From Thalassospiraceae bacterium LMO-JJ14 (GTDB lineage Bacteria; Pseudomonadota; Alphaproteobacteria; Rhodospirillales; Casp-alpha2): a stretch of DNA of 64,000 nucleotides. The notes under the pieces are model-generated. The model did no database searches. It saw only the letters and a list, made by a program, of their open reading frames with translations, and was not told the origin of the DNA. A program made the position numbers and the translations under genes. Positions 44,897 to 53,822 of this stretch are shown here, piece after piece; within the stretch, counting starts at the first letter, position 1; the number at the start of each line of letters is the position of its first letter. Location: assembly GCA_021555105.2 (NCBI GenBank), contig CP134604.1:2294001-2358000 (forward strand), in the 5' to 3' direction.

Positions 44897-45651
44897 TGCG
44901 CCGTCTCTGGCTGGCAGCAACATGCGCCGCGCTTGTCCTTGCGGCTGCGTCCGTTCAGGCGAGTTTCCTCGATAAACTGAAAGGGGCTGTCGACCAGGTT
45001 ACCAGCGGCTCGAGCAGCGGTTCGAGCGGGACGTCCACGGGTGCGCTCGGCACCGATCAGATCATCGCCGGCCTCAAGGAAGCGCTGCGCGTCGGCGCGG
45101 AGCGGGTCACCGCCCAGGTCGGCGCGGCCGACGGCTTCAATGCCGATCCGGCGATCCACATTCCGCTGCCAGAGCAACTGGCCAAGGTGCAGGACCTGAT
45201 GCGCAAGTTCGGTCTGTCGGCGCTGGCCGATGATGTCGAGTTGAAGATCAACCGCGCCGCCGAGGAAGCCGCGCCGAAGACCAAGGAACTAATCTGGAAG
45301 GCCGTCAACGAGATGACGCTGGACGACGCCAAAAAGATCTATGACGGGCCCCAGGATGCCGCCACGCAGTACTTCAAGCGGGTCGCGACGCCGGATTTGA
45401 AAGCCACCGTGGAACCGGTCATCGACAATGCCCTGCAACAGGTCGGCGCGATCACGGCTTATGACTCATTGATGAGCAAATACAAGGGCTTGCCGCTCGT
45501 TCCAGATGTCAAAGCAGACCTGCAGGCGCACGCCACGCAGATGACGCTTGACGGCATTTTCCACTATCTGGCCAAGGAAGAGGCGGATATCCGCGCCAAC
45601 CCGGCGGCCCGCACCACGGATATCCTGAAGCAGGTCTTCGGCGGCTCGTAA
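44896..45651 (+). CDS. Exported DUF4197 family protein
   Basis: A 251-residue protein with a signal peptide (MRRLWLAATCAALVLAAASVQA) and a mostly helical DUF4197 domain: GLKEALRVGAERVTAQVGAADGF, IHIPLPEQLAKVQDLMRKFGLS, AKKIYDGPQDAATQYFKR and a C-terminal ALDGIFHYLAKEE-like segment (MTLDGIFHYLAKEEADIR). A Ser/Gly linker follows the signal. Function unknown. ATG 44896 overlaps the previous stop by one base. Confidence 0.9.
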   Translation: MRRLWLAATCAALVLAAASVQASFLDKLKGAVDQVTSGSSSGSSGTSTGALGTDQIIAGLKEALRVGAERVTAQVGAADGFNADPAIHIPLPEQLAKVQDLMRKFGLSALADDVELKINRAAEEAAPKTKELIWKAVNEMTLDDAKKIYDGPQDAATQYFKRVATPDLKATVEPVIDNALQQVGAITAYDSLMSKYKGLPLVPDVKADLQAHATQMTLDGIFHYLAKEEADIRANPAARTTDILKQVFGGS

Positions 45652-45726
45652 GTAGCTTCCCGATCACCCCGCGCACGTCTTTCCGTTGCACCTTTTCACC
45701 ATGCGGATTAGAAAGGCGTCGCCCGC

Positions 45727-45803
45727 GCGCCCGTAGCTCAACTGGATAGAGCATCCGCCTTCTAAGCGGACGGTTGCAGGTTCGAGTCCTGCCGGGCGCG
45801 CCA
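45727..45803 (+). tRNA. tRNA-Arg (anticodon TCT)
   Basis: A 77-nt cloverleaf: acceptor GCGCCCG / CGGGCGC, D-arm with AGCTCAACTGGATAGAGC, anticodon loop CTTCTAA (TCT, reads AGA), T-loop GGTTCGAGTCC, encoded CCA. It directly precedes the SLOG-like / PRTase cassette. Confidence 0.97.
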
Positions 45804-45828
45804 AATTTTCCAGCAGACACCGCTGATT

Positions 45829-46389
45829 TCAGAAATTCAGGACTTCCTGCCGCGCGCCATCAAGATCGGTCAGCAGTTTCTGAACGTTCAGTTTCTTATT
45901 CAGTTTCTCGATGTCAGCCGGATCACCACGCCGGAGCAACAGGCGTAATTTCTTCGCATCCGAAATGGTCTCGAATGACTTGATGCCAGACAAATACATC
46001 AAGGCCGTTTTGTCCTGCCTGAGCATCTCAATGACATTGCTGATGGAGCCCGAGCTTTTACCATCCCATATAACGAGGGCGAAATCGGCGTCTTCGGCCA
46101 TTTTTTTGTCTTTCACCGTGTAGAAATCACGGCCTTTCAGGTTGCTGTCGACGTCAATCATTTCGACTGGCCATTCGCCCAGATTGTTTCGGCATCTCAC
46201 CCCGGAGCAATAAACCTTCACATTTCTGTACCCGATTTCGCTCAGATACCCCTGCATCGCCTTGTCGGCACCGTTCGCATCACCAATCACGATGTCGAAT
46301 TCATTGTTCACGATATTGGAGATCCGACCTCGGATATTCTCGTTCAGCCGGCTGACCGCACGGGACCCCGAAAGAAATACGGTTGTCAT
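45829..46389 (-). CDS. SLOG-like nucleotide-binding protein
   Basis: A 186-residue protein beginning MTTVFLSGSRAVS (Rossmann-like, strand then glycine/serine turn) with GDANGADKAMQGYL, the VYCSG...RCRNN segment and DADFALVIWDGKSSGSISNVIEML. This matches the DprA/LOG-related SLOG group (YspA/DUF2493-like) that binds nucleotide ligands in bacterial conflict and stress systems. The C-terminal ~50 residues are charged helices. Its start overlaps the PRTase stop (ATGA), so both are made from one transcript. Base composition is visibly lower in GC than the flanks. Confidence 0.75.
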   Translation of the reverse strand: MTTVFLSGSRAVSRLNENIRGRISNIVNNEFDIVIGDANGADKAMQGYLSEIGYRNVKVYCSGVRCRNNLGEWPVEMIDVDSNLKGRDFYTVKDKKMAEDADFALVIWDGKSSGSISNVIEMLRQDKTALMYLSGIKSFETISDAKKLRLLLRRGDPADIEKLNKKLNVQKLLTDLDGARQEVLNF

Positions 46390-46958
46390 CTATTGCTCCG
46401 GGTTCGCGTCATTGTCAGCGCGCAAATATCCCCAGCTTTCGCGTCGTCTCTTAAAACTTTCGTACAGGCTTCAAGCGTGGCGCCCGAGCGGAACAAATCG
46501 TCGAGTAACAGCACTTTTTTTCCCGCAAGATCGACGTCCCCCGATAAGGAAATGGCGTCTTCCAGCAATGCCGCACGTTCTTCGGGAAAATCGACATTCT
46601 TCAATTCTGGTCCCGCTTTTTTGGACAAACAGCCCATAAGCACCTTCACTCCTCTGGATATCCCAAGTGCCTTCGCAATTTCGTCGACCGGTTGAATGGC
46701 TCTTTGGGCCGAGGACGGAACAGGCACGATTGCATCAAAGGTTTCAATTCCATTTATCCGGCTTAACAATTTTATGATCCCGGCGACGGCAGACTTATTG
46801 CCCTTGTATTTGAGCTGATAGAGCAGCTCACCCATCTCACTGCGTGTATTATCGAAGCGATCATGGCCAAATTGATCCACTCCCAGATACACGCTATCGA
46901 CCGTATGCAAGTCGAACGCAAATCCCTTTCTCCAGCTCCCTTTGATCTCATGCGCCAT
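46386..46958 (-). CDS. ComF-like phosphoribosyltransferase
   Basis: A 190-residue type I PRTase. The PRPP-binding loop is VLLLDDLFRSGATLEAC near residue 155, and FDAIVPVPSSAQRAIQPVDEIAKALG is the ComF-like segment before it. It lacks the N-terminal zinc ribbon of true ComF; instead it opens SWRKGFAFDLHTVDSVYLG with a TRSEMGELLYQLKYKG stretch. ATG 46958 has GGAGGG upstream; the longer frame to 47072 is not used. Coupled to the SLOG-like gene; together they may make or sense a nucleotide signal. Confidence 0.78.
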   Translation of the reverse strand: MAHEIKGSWRKGFAFDLHTVDSVYLGVDQFGHDRFDNTRSEMGELLYQLKYKGNKSAVAGIIKLLSRINGIETFDAIVPVPSSAQRAIQPVDEIAKALGISRGVKVLMGCLSKKAGPELKNVDFPEERAALLEDAISLSGDVDLAGKKVLLLDDLFRSGATLEACTKVLRDDAKAGDICALTMTRTRSNR

Positions 46959-47128
46959 TATACCCTCCACGCGGCCTGTTTGAATATCTTTGAGGCTATG
47001 GAAGGGTGAGGGCGCTTTTTTGCCCTGCCGCCTGTGTTGACCCGTTCCCATGACAGTGACCGCTTCGGGCACTTATCCCCGGAAATAGCCTGCAAGGCCT
47101 CTTGTCAGCGCATCGGCGATTCGGCAAT

Positions 47129-47143
47129 GTTCTATTTATGTTC
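47129..47143 (+). promoter_or_regulatory. LexA (SOS) box GTTC-N7-GTTC
   Basis: GTTC at 47129-47132 and GTTC at 47140-47143, spaced by seven bases: the alphaproteobacterial LexA operator. It sits right at the 5' end of umuD and overlaps the first candidate start codon (47138). Confidence 0.75.
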
Positions 47144-47569
47144 TCATATGTAAGCAAGCCCCAAGTGATCATCGCCAAGCCGGACCGCCGGTTCGCGCTG
47201 ACATTGTATCTAAGCCGTGTTGCCGCCGGGTTTCCGAGCCCGGGGGACGACTTCGCCGACGGCACGCTGGATCTGAACGATCTGGTCGAGCATCCGTCGG
47301 CGACGTTCCTGGTCCGTGTCAGTGGCGAGTCGATGACCGGGGCCGGTATCGACGACGGCGACCTTCTGGTCGTCGACCGTTCGCGCGAGGCCAAGCACGG
47401 CCACATCGTCATCGCCGTCGCGTACGGCGAGATGACGGTCAAGCGGCTGGAGCGGCGCGGCCCGCGCTGGTGGCTGATCCCGGCGAACGCCGATTTTCCG
47501 CCGCTGGCGCTGCCCGAGGACGGGGAGATCTGGGGCGTCGTCGCGCACACCATCAAGAGCTACAGATAA
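47138..47569 (+). CDS. umuD: UmuD-like S24 self-cleaving protein of translesion polymerase V
   Basis: A peptidase S24 (LexA/UmuD) domain with the catalytic Ser in [13 protein letters not shown] and Lys in [15 protein letters not shown] is the UmuD pre-cleavage region (usual Cys/Ala-Gly site not clearly recognised). Translated from ATG 47138 it has about 143 residues, but the LexA box covers this ATG, so the true start may be GTG 47165 or another downstream codon. umuC begins at the last base of its stop. Confidence 0.9.
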   Translation: MFSYVSKPQVIIAKPDRRFALTLYLSRVAAGFPSPGDDFADGTLDLNDLVEHPSATFLVRVSGESMTGAGIDDGDLLVVDRSREAKHGHIVIAVAYGEMTVKRLERRGPRWWLIPANADFPPLALPEDGEIWGVVAHTIKSYR

Positions 47570-48840
47570 TGCCGCCCATTATTCCCCCCATCATAGCTTT
47601 GGCCGACGGCAACAACTTCTTCGTGTCGTGCGAACGGGTGTTTCAGCCCGATCTCAGGAACAAGCCCGCCGTCGTGCTGTCGAACAACGACGGGTGCGTC
47701 ATCGCGCGCTCCGCCGAAGCCAAGGCGCTCGGCATCGGCATGGGTGAGCCGTACTTCAAGATGCGTGAGAACCCGGCGTGGCGGGGCGTTCAGGTGCGCA
47801 GTTCCAACTACACGCTGTACGGCGACATGAGTGCGCGCATGATGGACGTGTTTGCGCAATTCACCCCGGACATCGAGGTCTATTCCATCGACGAATGCTT
47901 CCTCGACCTCAGCCACGCCGCCGCCGGGGACGCGGCCGCTTATGCGCAGGACATCCGCCGCACGGTGCTGCAGTGGACCGGCCTGCCGGTCAGCATCGGC
48001 ATGGCGCCGACCAAGACGCTAGCGAAGATCGCCAACCGGCTGGCCAAGAAAGCGGACGGGGTCTCTGTATTGCTCGCCCCGGAAACCCACACGGCGGCGC
48101 TGGCGGCAACGCCGGTCGGCGATGTCTGGGGGATCGGCCGGCGCTGGACCCGGATGCTGCAGGGGCACGGCATTCATTCGGCGCTCGATCTCAAGCGTGC
48201 CGACCGCACATGGGCGCGCCAGTGCATGGGCGTGGTCGGCCAGCGCACCGTCGACGAGCTGAACGGCATCCCCTGCATCGCGCTCGAGGACTGCCCGCCC
48301 GACAAGCAGACGACGGCGGTGACACGCAGCTTCGGCAAGATGATGACAACCCACGAAGAGCTGCAGGAAATCGTCAAGGCGCTGGCGTCCCGGGCCGCGG
48401 AAAAGCTGCGCCAGGGCGGGCTGATCGCCGAAATCGTCAACGTCTTCGTGCGCGGCAACCCGTTCCGCCCGGACCTGCCGCAGTTCACCGGTTCGGCATC
48501 GATCGGGCTGACGCCGGCCGGCAATCACACCGGCGATATCGTCAAGGCGGCGATGAAGGCGCTTCGCCAGGCCTACCGGCCGGGCATCCCCTATAAAAAA
48601 GCGGGGGTCATGATGTTCAACCTGCACCGCGTCGACGCCGCGCCGATGACCCTGTTCGACACCGCACGGCCGCCCGGTGCCGATAAGCTAATGCAGGCCT
48701 TTGATGCCATCAACGGCCGCTTCGGCGCCGGCAGCATCGGTTACGGACAGGTGTACCGGCCGCGGCACTGGTACATGAATCAGAACCACCGCAGCCGCCG
48801 TTACACGACACGCTGGGACGAACTGCCGGAAGTCCATTAA
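47569..48840 (+). CDS. umuC: UmuC, Y-family DNA polymerase V catalytic subunit
   Basis: A 423-residue Y-family polymerase. [18 protein letters not shown] holds the first catalytic Asp, and [12 protein letters not shown] is the hallmark Y-family motif with the other acidic residues. [18 protein letters not shown] and the helix-hairpin-helix region VWGIGRRW follow, then the little-finger domain and a C-terminal UmuC-specific segment ([26 protein letters not shown]). It performs SOS translesion synthesis with UmuD'. One-base overlap with umuD. Confidence 0.95.
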   Translation: MPPIIPPIIALADGNNFFVSCERVFQPDLRNKPAVVLSNNDGCVIARSAEAKALGIGMGEPYFKMRENPAWRGVQVRSSNYTLYGDMSARMMDVFAQFTPDIEVYSIDECFLDLSHAAAGDAAAYAQDIRRTVLQWTGLPVSIGMAPTKTLAKIANRLAKKADGVSVLLAPETHTAALAATPVGDVWGIGRRWTRMLQGHGIHSALDLKRADRTWARQCMGVVGQRTVDELNGIPCIALEDCPPDKQTTAVTRSFGKMMTTHEELQEIVKALASRAAEKLRQGGLIAEIVNVFVRGNPFRPDLPQFTGSASIGLTPAGNHTGDIVKAAMKALRQAYRPGIPYKKAGVMMFNLHRVDAAPMTLFDTARPPGADKLMQAFDAINGRFGAGSIGYGQVYRPRHWYMNQNHRSRRYTTRWDELPEVH

Positions 48841-48922
48841 GTGCTGCCTGATATGGTGCCTGAAATAGCGCCTGTGCCGGCGATCACTTCCATTTGAATC
48901 CGTAAACGGCTATAACGTTCTG

Positions 48923-49315
48923 ATGATGAAGCAGAATGCTGTCACATTGACCGGAAAAACGGCACTTGCCGCGCTTGCCATCTGTGCGCTCACCGCCACG
49001 GACGCGGCGGCGAAAAACCGTATCAAGGGCGAATACGCCAATACCAAATCCTCCATGAGCAGTGTCGGAAAACTCAATCCGAAGCTGTCGCGCATGTGCC
49101 GCCAGGGGGTGTTCAAGCAACGCAAGGTACTCAGGTTGTCGATCGGTTATATCGGCGGCAAGGGGCAGGGGATCACAGGTGTCGCCAAGCCGGGCTGGAA
49201 TCTTTATGACCCGACCGGGGCCGGCGATCCGAAATACACCTATCATTTCTATAACCAGGGGTACTCCAACTGCCGCGTCTACGAGGCTTTGACGCCGCCG
49301 CCACCCCGGCGATAA
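48923..49315 (+). CDS. Secreted hypothetical protein
   Basis: A 130-residue protein with a signal peptide (MMKQNAVTLTGKTALAALAICALTATDAAA) and a small basic mature domain with two cysteines, aromatic residues near the end and a proline-rich tail ALTPPPPRR. No family recognised. The ribosome-binding site is unclear and 48926 is an alternative start. Confidence 0.6.
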   Translation: MMKQNAVTLTGKTALAALAICALTATDAAAKNRIKGEYANTKSSMSSVGKLNPKLSRMCRQGVFKQRKVLRLSIGYIGGKGQGITGVAKPGWNLYDPTGAGDPKYTYHFYNQGYSNCRVYEALTPPPPRR

Positions 49316-49334
49316 GCGCACAGGCCGCCCCTGC

Positions 49335-49958
49335 ATGACCGACTTCATCGATCTGTTCCCGACCAAGCTGGTGCGCCGTCAGTTGCCCGATTTCGAGGAA
49401 CCGACCCGCGACCTGATAAAACTCGTTCGCGAGATGGAAAAGGCCAACAAGGCGCTGACCACCGACTACCGCGAAAACAACCCGCTTGAGTACGACCGCG
49501 AGGGACCGAATTGGCTGCGTGCACAGATCAACCAGACGGTGATCGATTACCTGCGCGAAATCGGCATCGATTACGCGGTCAACTGGCAGATCCATGCCTG
49601 GGCCAACATCAACCGCCAGGGCGATTACCACGACCCGCATAACCATCCGCATTCGTATCTCAGCGGTACGTATTATCTGAAGATACCGGGGGACAATGCG
49701 AAGAAGCGCCAGCGTAGCGATGTACGCCCGAACTGCATCACGTTCTATGACCCCCGGACCGGGTTCAACATGTCATCGATCAAGGGCGACCCATACGTCG
49801 ATCCGGAATATACGGTGTTGCCGGAACCGGGATTGCTGATGATGTGGCCGGCCGCGATGATGCATTTCGTTCATCCGAACCTGAGCGATGAAACCCGCAT
49901 TTCGCTGAGCTTCAATATCGTCCTCAAGTGGTCCGACGATTATCTGCCACAGCAGTAA
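49335..49958 (+). CDS. TIGR02466-type putative 2OG-Fe(II) oxygenase
   Basis: A 207-residue protein with the family pattern: FPTKLVRRQLPDF near the N-terminus, WQIHAWANINRQGDYHDPHNHPHSYLSGTYYL (iron-binding His-rich strand, residues 85-116), LPEPGLLMMWPAAMMHFVHPN and the 2-oxoglutarate-binding ETRISLSFNI. Substrate unknown. Start ATG 49335 follows the previous gene by 20 bp. Confidence 0.85.
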   Translation: MTDFIDLFPTKLVRRQLPDFEEPTRDLIKLVREMEKANKALTTDYRENNPLEYDREGPNWLRAQINQTVIDYLREIGIDYAVNWQIHAWANINRQGDYHDPHNHPHSYLSGTYYLKIPGDNAKKRQRSDVRPNCITFYDPRTGFNMSSIKGDPYVDPEYTVLPEPGLLMMWPAAMMHFVHPNLSDETRISLSFNIVLKWSDDYLPQQ

Positions 49959-50083
49959 TTCCGCCGCCTGATTTTTCCAAAATCCTAATACACCCTAACG
50001 GCTTGTTAAGAATTGCCGTCGCATACTTGTGGCCGGTTGGGACTGGGACCAGCACAGAAGGTGATAGAGGATTCCCGCAGTCC

Positions 50084-50470
50084 ATGGGGCTTATTGAAGA
50101 ATTACGCAGGCGTGCAAAACACGTCGTCGGGCCGTTGTTCGGTATCGTCGCCGTCGCTTATTTCGCCTACCACACGGTGCACGGAGACCGCGGTCTGCTG
50201 GCCTTGCTGCAGATGCGCGAGCGTGTCGCCGAGGCGGAAAATCGTCTGCACAACCTGCAACAGGAAAAGCAGCACTGGGACAGCCGCGTCAAACTGCTGT
50301 ACCCGGACAGCATCGATCGCGACATGCTCGATGAACGGGTGCGTATCATGCTCGGATATGCGCGGGCCGACGATCTCGTCGTCCTGACAAGTTCACTGCA
50401 AAGTTCGCTGGATAAATCTTTGGCACATTCACTGAGTAGCAAAGGAGAAACCGATGGCCTCACTCGCTGA
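50084..50470 (+). CDS. ftsB: Septum formation initiator FtsB/DivIC-like
   Basis: A 128-residue bitopic protein: one membrane helix (about 16-32) followed by a coiled coil (MRERVAEAENRLHNLQQEKQHWDSRVKLL) and LDERVRIMLGYARADDLVVL, the FtsB/DivIC pattern. In Alphaproteobacteria it commonly sits just upstream of pdhA, as here with two small genes between. It forms the divisome FtsQLB complex. GAGG is about 13 bases upstream, so spacing is loose. Confidence 0.85.
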   Translation: MGLIEELRRRAKHVVGPLFGIVAVAYFAYHTVHGDRGLLALLQMRERVAEAENRLHNLQQEKQHWDSRVKLLYPDSIDRDMLDERVRIMLGYARADDLVVLTSSLQSSLDKSLAHSLSSKGETDGLTR

Positions 50471-50807
50471 TAAACTGGTGCCGCCGTATTATGCGGCGAT
50501 CATCGAAAACAATCCGCATACGTCATTCGACGAACCGGCTAACACCGGCGACCGCCTGGTAACGCTTGCCGTCCGCCGGCCCGGTTTCCTGGGACTTGAA
50601 ACGGCGCGTGCCGGAGACGGTCGCCCCGTTACGGTCGCTTACTGGCGGGAACTTTCGGATGTCGAAGGCTGGCAATCGGAAAGCGGCGCTGTCGGTGCGG
50701 CTTCTTATCCGCTGGAAGTCTGCCGAGTTGCTAACACCAACGACAATTCCGTACGCGCACTGTTCAGCAGCGATGCGACAACCGAACGAACCGCACACCA
50801 TATCTAA
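50454..50807 (+). CDS. ABM-like (dimeric alpha/beta barrel) protein, copy 1
   Basis: A 117-residue protein: PPYYAAIIENNP, a helix DRLVTLAVRRPGFLGLETA and a strand VTVAYWRELSDVEGW are the features of antibiotic-biosynthesis-monooxygenase-type ferredoxin-like barrels. The AAAGGAG site is strong, and the start overlaps the ftsB stop by 17 bp. It is a divergent paralogue of the next gene. Substrate unknown. Confidence 0.75.
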   Translation: MASLADKLVPPYYAAIIENNPHTSFDEPANTGDRLVTLAVRRPGFLGLETARAGDGRPVTVAYWRELSDVEGWQSESGAVGAASYPLEVCRVANTNDNSVRALFSSDATTERTAHHI

Positions 50808-50820
50808 GGAGGATTGGGTA

Positions 50821-51204
50821 ATGGCTAAATTCGATCCGCGACGCGATCCGCCGTATTTCGCCGTCATCAATCGCACTGCACCGGCGGGGCTTGATGCCGG
50901 GCAGTTCATGGATGCCGGTGAAAAGATGGTCGGTCTTGCCGCCGCCGAGCCCGGGTTCCTTGGCATAGAAGAGGTCACCGACGACGGCGGGAATGCCTAT
51001 ACGGTCTGTTATTGGGAGCGGGTACAGTCACTCAGGCGCTGGCGCGGCGATCTTGCCAATCACATCCCCCCCAAAATCAGCCCCGAGCAGGTGGTCTGTT
51101 TCGAAGGTTGTTACTGGCATTGGCTGCGCGATGTTTTCGATGCGATCTCGCGTGTCGATCGTGGAAATGTCGTCGAAGTTGCATTCGGAAAAGCTGCAGC
51201 TTAA
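50821..51204 (+). CDS. ABM-like (dimeric alpha/beta barrel) protein, copy 2
   Basis: A 127-residue paralogue of the preceding protein: PPYFAVINRTAP, EKMVGLAAAEPGFLGIEEV and YTVCYWERVQSLRRWRGD. The C-terminus is longer and carries several aromatic residues (CFEGCYWHWLRDVF). AAGGAGG sits 11 bases before the ATG. It is 13 bp from copy 1 and 143 bp before pdhA. Confidence 0.78.
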   Translation: MAKFDPRRDPPYFAVINRTAPAGLDAGQFMDAGEKMVGLAAAEPGFLGIEEVTDDGGNAYTVCYWERVQSLRRWRGDLANHIPPKISPEQVVCFEGCYWHWLRDVFDAISRVDRGNVVEVAFGKAAA

Positions 51205-51347
51205 CTTCTATCGCATTAACTTACGGATACATTTCAGGAACAAAAACCAAATCACGGTCACTTTACTTGAATGTAAATAAAAGATCGCCTAGCATCCTTC
51301 GACAGAGCGGTGGTTAACCGCCGCAAAACCCAAATCGGGAGGAAGCA

Positions 51348-52403
51348 ATGGCGAGAGCACCGAAGACCGGCGCGAAATCCGCAAGCGCTGCGAAACCCAG
51401 TGCGAAAAGCAAGGCCAAGCCCGCGGCCAAGAAATCCGTAGTATCGGGTGAACAAGTTTTATCCTATTACCGTGACATGTTGATGATCCGCCGTTTTGAA
51501 GAAAAGGCGGGGCAATTGTATGGCATGGGCCTAATCGGTGGTTTTTGCCATTTGTACATCGGCCAGGAAGCCGTCGTCGTCGGCATGACCCAGGCTGGCA
51601 CCTCGGATGATAGCGTCATCACATCGTATCGCGACCATGGCCATATGCTGGCCTGCGGCATGGACCCGAAAGGCGTCATGGCCGAACTGACCGGTCGCCG
51701 TGGTGGTTATTCCAAGGGCAAAGGCGGCTCGATGCACATGTTCTCGCGCGAAAAGAATTTCTTCGGCGGTCACGGTATCGTCGGTGCGCAGGTGCCGCTC
51801 GGCACCGGCCTCGCATTCGCACACAAGTACAAGGAAGATGGCGGAGTCTGCCATGCCTACATGGGGGACGGTGCCGTCAACCAGGGGCAGATTTATGAAA
51901 GCTTCAACATGGCAGCACTCTGGAAGCTGCCGGTCGTCTATGTGATCGAAAACAACAAGTACGGTATGGGTACATCGATCGAACGTGCCTCATCGAATGT
52001 TGAACTGTCGGAGCGCGGCGCCGCGCATGACATTCCAGGCAAAACCGTCAACGGCATGGATGTCCTCGACGTCGTCGAAAAGGGCTCTGCGGCTCTGGGT
52101 CACGCGCGTTCGGGAAAAGGACCAATGATCCTGGAAATGAAGACCTACCGCTATCGTGGTCATTCCATGTCGGATCCGGCGAAATACCGCTCCAAGGAAG
52201 AAGTACAGAAAATGCGCAAGGAGAGCGATCCCATCGACAACTTGCGCCACACGATCCTGGAAGCCGATTATGCAAGCGAAGATGCATTGAAGGATATCGA
52301 TAAAGAGATCAAGTCAATCGTCACCGCTGCTGCGGAATTCGCGCAACAAAGCCCCGAGCCAGATGAACAGGAACTGTTCACCGATGTCCTCAAAGAGGCT
52401 TGA
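51348..52403 (+). CDS. pdhA: Pyruvate dehydrogenase E1 component, alpha subunit
   Basis: A 351-residue E1-alpha. The thiamine-diphosphate motif GDGAVNQGQIYESFNMAALWKLPVVYVIENN spans residues about 170-200, and RYRGHSMSDPAKYRSKEEV is the phosphorylation-loop-like region of the mitochondrial type. The first ~32 residues are a Lys/Ala-rich extension. CGGGAGG precedes the ATG. It forms an alpha2-beta2 heterotetramer with PdhB, decarboxylating pyruvate and acetylating the E2 lipoyl group. Confidence 0.96.
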   Translation: MARAPKTGAKSASAAKPSAKSKAKPAAKKSVVSGEQVLSYYRDMLMIRRFEEKAGQLYGMGLIGGFCHLYIGQEAVVVGMTQAGTSDDSVITSYRDHGHMLACGMDPKGVMAELTGRRGGYSKGKGGSMHMFSREKNFFGGHGIVGAQVPLGTGLAFAHKYKEDGGVCHAYMGDGAVNQGQIYESFNMAALWKLPVVYVIENNKYGMGTSIERASSNVELSERGAAHDIPGKTVNGMDVLDVVEKGSAALGHARSGKGPMILEMKTYRYRGHSMSDPAKYRSKEEVQKMRKESDPIDNLRHTILEADYASEDALKDIDKEIKSIVTAAAEFAQQSPEPDEQELFTDVLKEA

Positions 52404-52435
52404 GCCCGTAAATTACCCAAAAAAAGGTTAATATC

Positions 52436-53809
52436 ATGGCCACACAAGTATTGATGCCGGCGCTGTCGCCGACCATGACCGAGGGAAAAATTGCCAAGTG
52501 GATGAAATCCGAGGGTGATTCCGTTTCCAGCGGCGATGTTCTGTGCGAAATCGAAACCGACAAGGCGACGATGGAAGTCGAAGCTGTCGATGAGGGTATT
52601 CTCGGTAAAATCCTGGTGCCCGAAGGCACGGAAAATGTCGCCGTCAATGCGCCCATTGCCGTGCTCGTCGAAGAGGGTGAAAGCGCCGACGACGTTGCCG
52701 ATGCACCGGCACCGGCCGCCGCCCAGTCAACCCCGCAAGAAGACGCTCCGAAGGACGAACCCAAGGCCGCCGCACAGCCTGCCCAGCCGGTCGCCGCGCC
52801 TGCCGCCGAACCTGACTACGACGGGCCGATGAAAACACAGACCGTGCGCGAAGCCCTGCGCGACGCCATGACCGAAGAGATGCGCAAGGACGATACGGTG
52901 TTCCTCATGGGCGAGGAGGTCGCCGAGTACCAGGGCGCCTACAAGATTTCGCAGGGCATGCTGGATGAATTCGGCGCCAAGCGAGTGATCGACACACCGA
53001 TCACGGAGATCGGCTTTACAGGCCTCGGCGTCGGCGCAGCCTTCTACGGTCTGAAGCCGATTGTTGAATACATGACCTTCAACTTCGCCATGCAGGCGGT
53101 CGATCACATCATCAATTCCGCAGCCAAAACGCTGTACATGTCCGGTGGCCAGATGGGCTGTCCGATCGTTTTCCGTGGCGCGAACGGCGCGGCTGCACGC
53201 GTCGGCGCGCAGCATTCGCAATGCTACGCGTCGTGGTACGCGAACTGCCCGGGCATTAAGGTGGTCGCGCCCTGGTCGGCAGCTGATGCCAAGGGCCTTT
53301 TAAAAAGTGCGATCCGAGATCCCAACCCGATTATTTTCCTGGAGAATGAAATCCTTTACGGGCAAAGCTTCGAACTCCCGGACAGCGACGATTTCACGCT
53401 GCCGATCGGCAAGGCCAAGATCGAACGCACGGGCGCCGATGTTACCATCGTTGCCTATTCCATTGCCGTCGGCATTGCCATGGAGGCAGCACAGAAGCTG
53501 GCCGAGGAAGGCATCGATGCGGAGGTTATAAATCTGCGCACGATCCGTCCGATGGACACCGAAACAATCATTGAATCAGTGAAGAAAACCAATCGCCTGG
53601 TCAGCGTCGGCGAAGGCTGGCCGACCTGCGGGATCGGGGCGGAGGTCTCCTCCGTCGCCATGGAGCACGCCTTCGACTACCTAGACGCGCCGCCGGTGCG
53701 TATCGCCGGTGTCGATGTCCCGATGCCATACGCCGCAAACCTCGAACGCCTGGCGCTGCCGAAAGCGCCGGATGTGATCGAGGCCTGCAAATCCGTCTGC
53801 TACGCCTAG
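52436..53809 (+). CDS. pdhB: Pyruvate dehydrogenase E1 component, beta subunit with N-terminal lipoyl domain
   Basis: A 457-residue protein. Residues 1-80 are a lipoyl domain with lipoylated Lys43 ([12 protein letters not shown]), followed by an Ala/Pro/Lys linker (about 85-130) and the E1-beta transketolase core ([40 protein letters not shown]). The C-terminal transketolase domain ends SVCYA. The fused lipoyl domain is an alphaproteobacterial trait. It starts 33 bp after pdhA. Confidence 0.96.
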   Translation: MATQVLMPALSPTMTEGKIAKWMKSEGDSVSSGDVLCEIETDKATMEVEAVDEGILGKILVPEGTENVAVNAPIAVLVEEGESADDVADAPAPAAAQSTPQEDAPKDEPKAAAQPAQPVAAPAAEPDYDGPMKTQTVREALRDAMTEEMRKDDTVFLMGEEVAEYQGAYKISQGMLDEFGAKRVIDTPITEIGFTGLGVGAAFYGLKPIVEYMTFNFAMQAVDHIINSAAKTLYMSGGQMGCPIVFRGANGAAARVGAQHSQCYASWYANCPGIKVVAPWSAADAKGLLKSAIRDPNPIIFLENEILYGQSFELPDSDDFTLPIGKAKIERTGADVTIVAYSIAVGIAMEAAQKLAEEGIDAEVINLRTIRPMDTETIIESVKKTNRLVSVGEGWPTCGIGAEVSSVAMEHAFDYLDAPPVRIAGVDVPMPYAANLERLALPKAPDVIEACKSVCYA

Positions 53810-53822
53810 GGGAGACCGCAAC

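Noticed and set aside
45804-47137. SLOG/PRTase block considered as an integrated element with att sites at tRNA-Arg
   Set aside because: No integrase and no duplicate of the tRNA 3' end was found on the far side.
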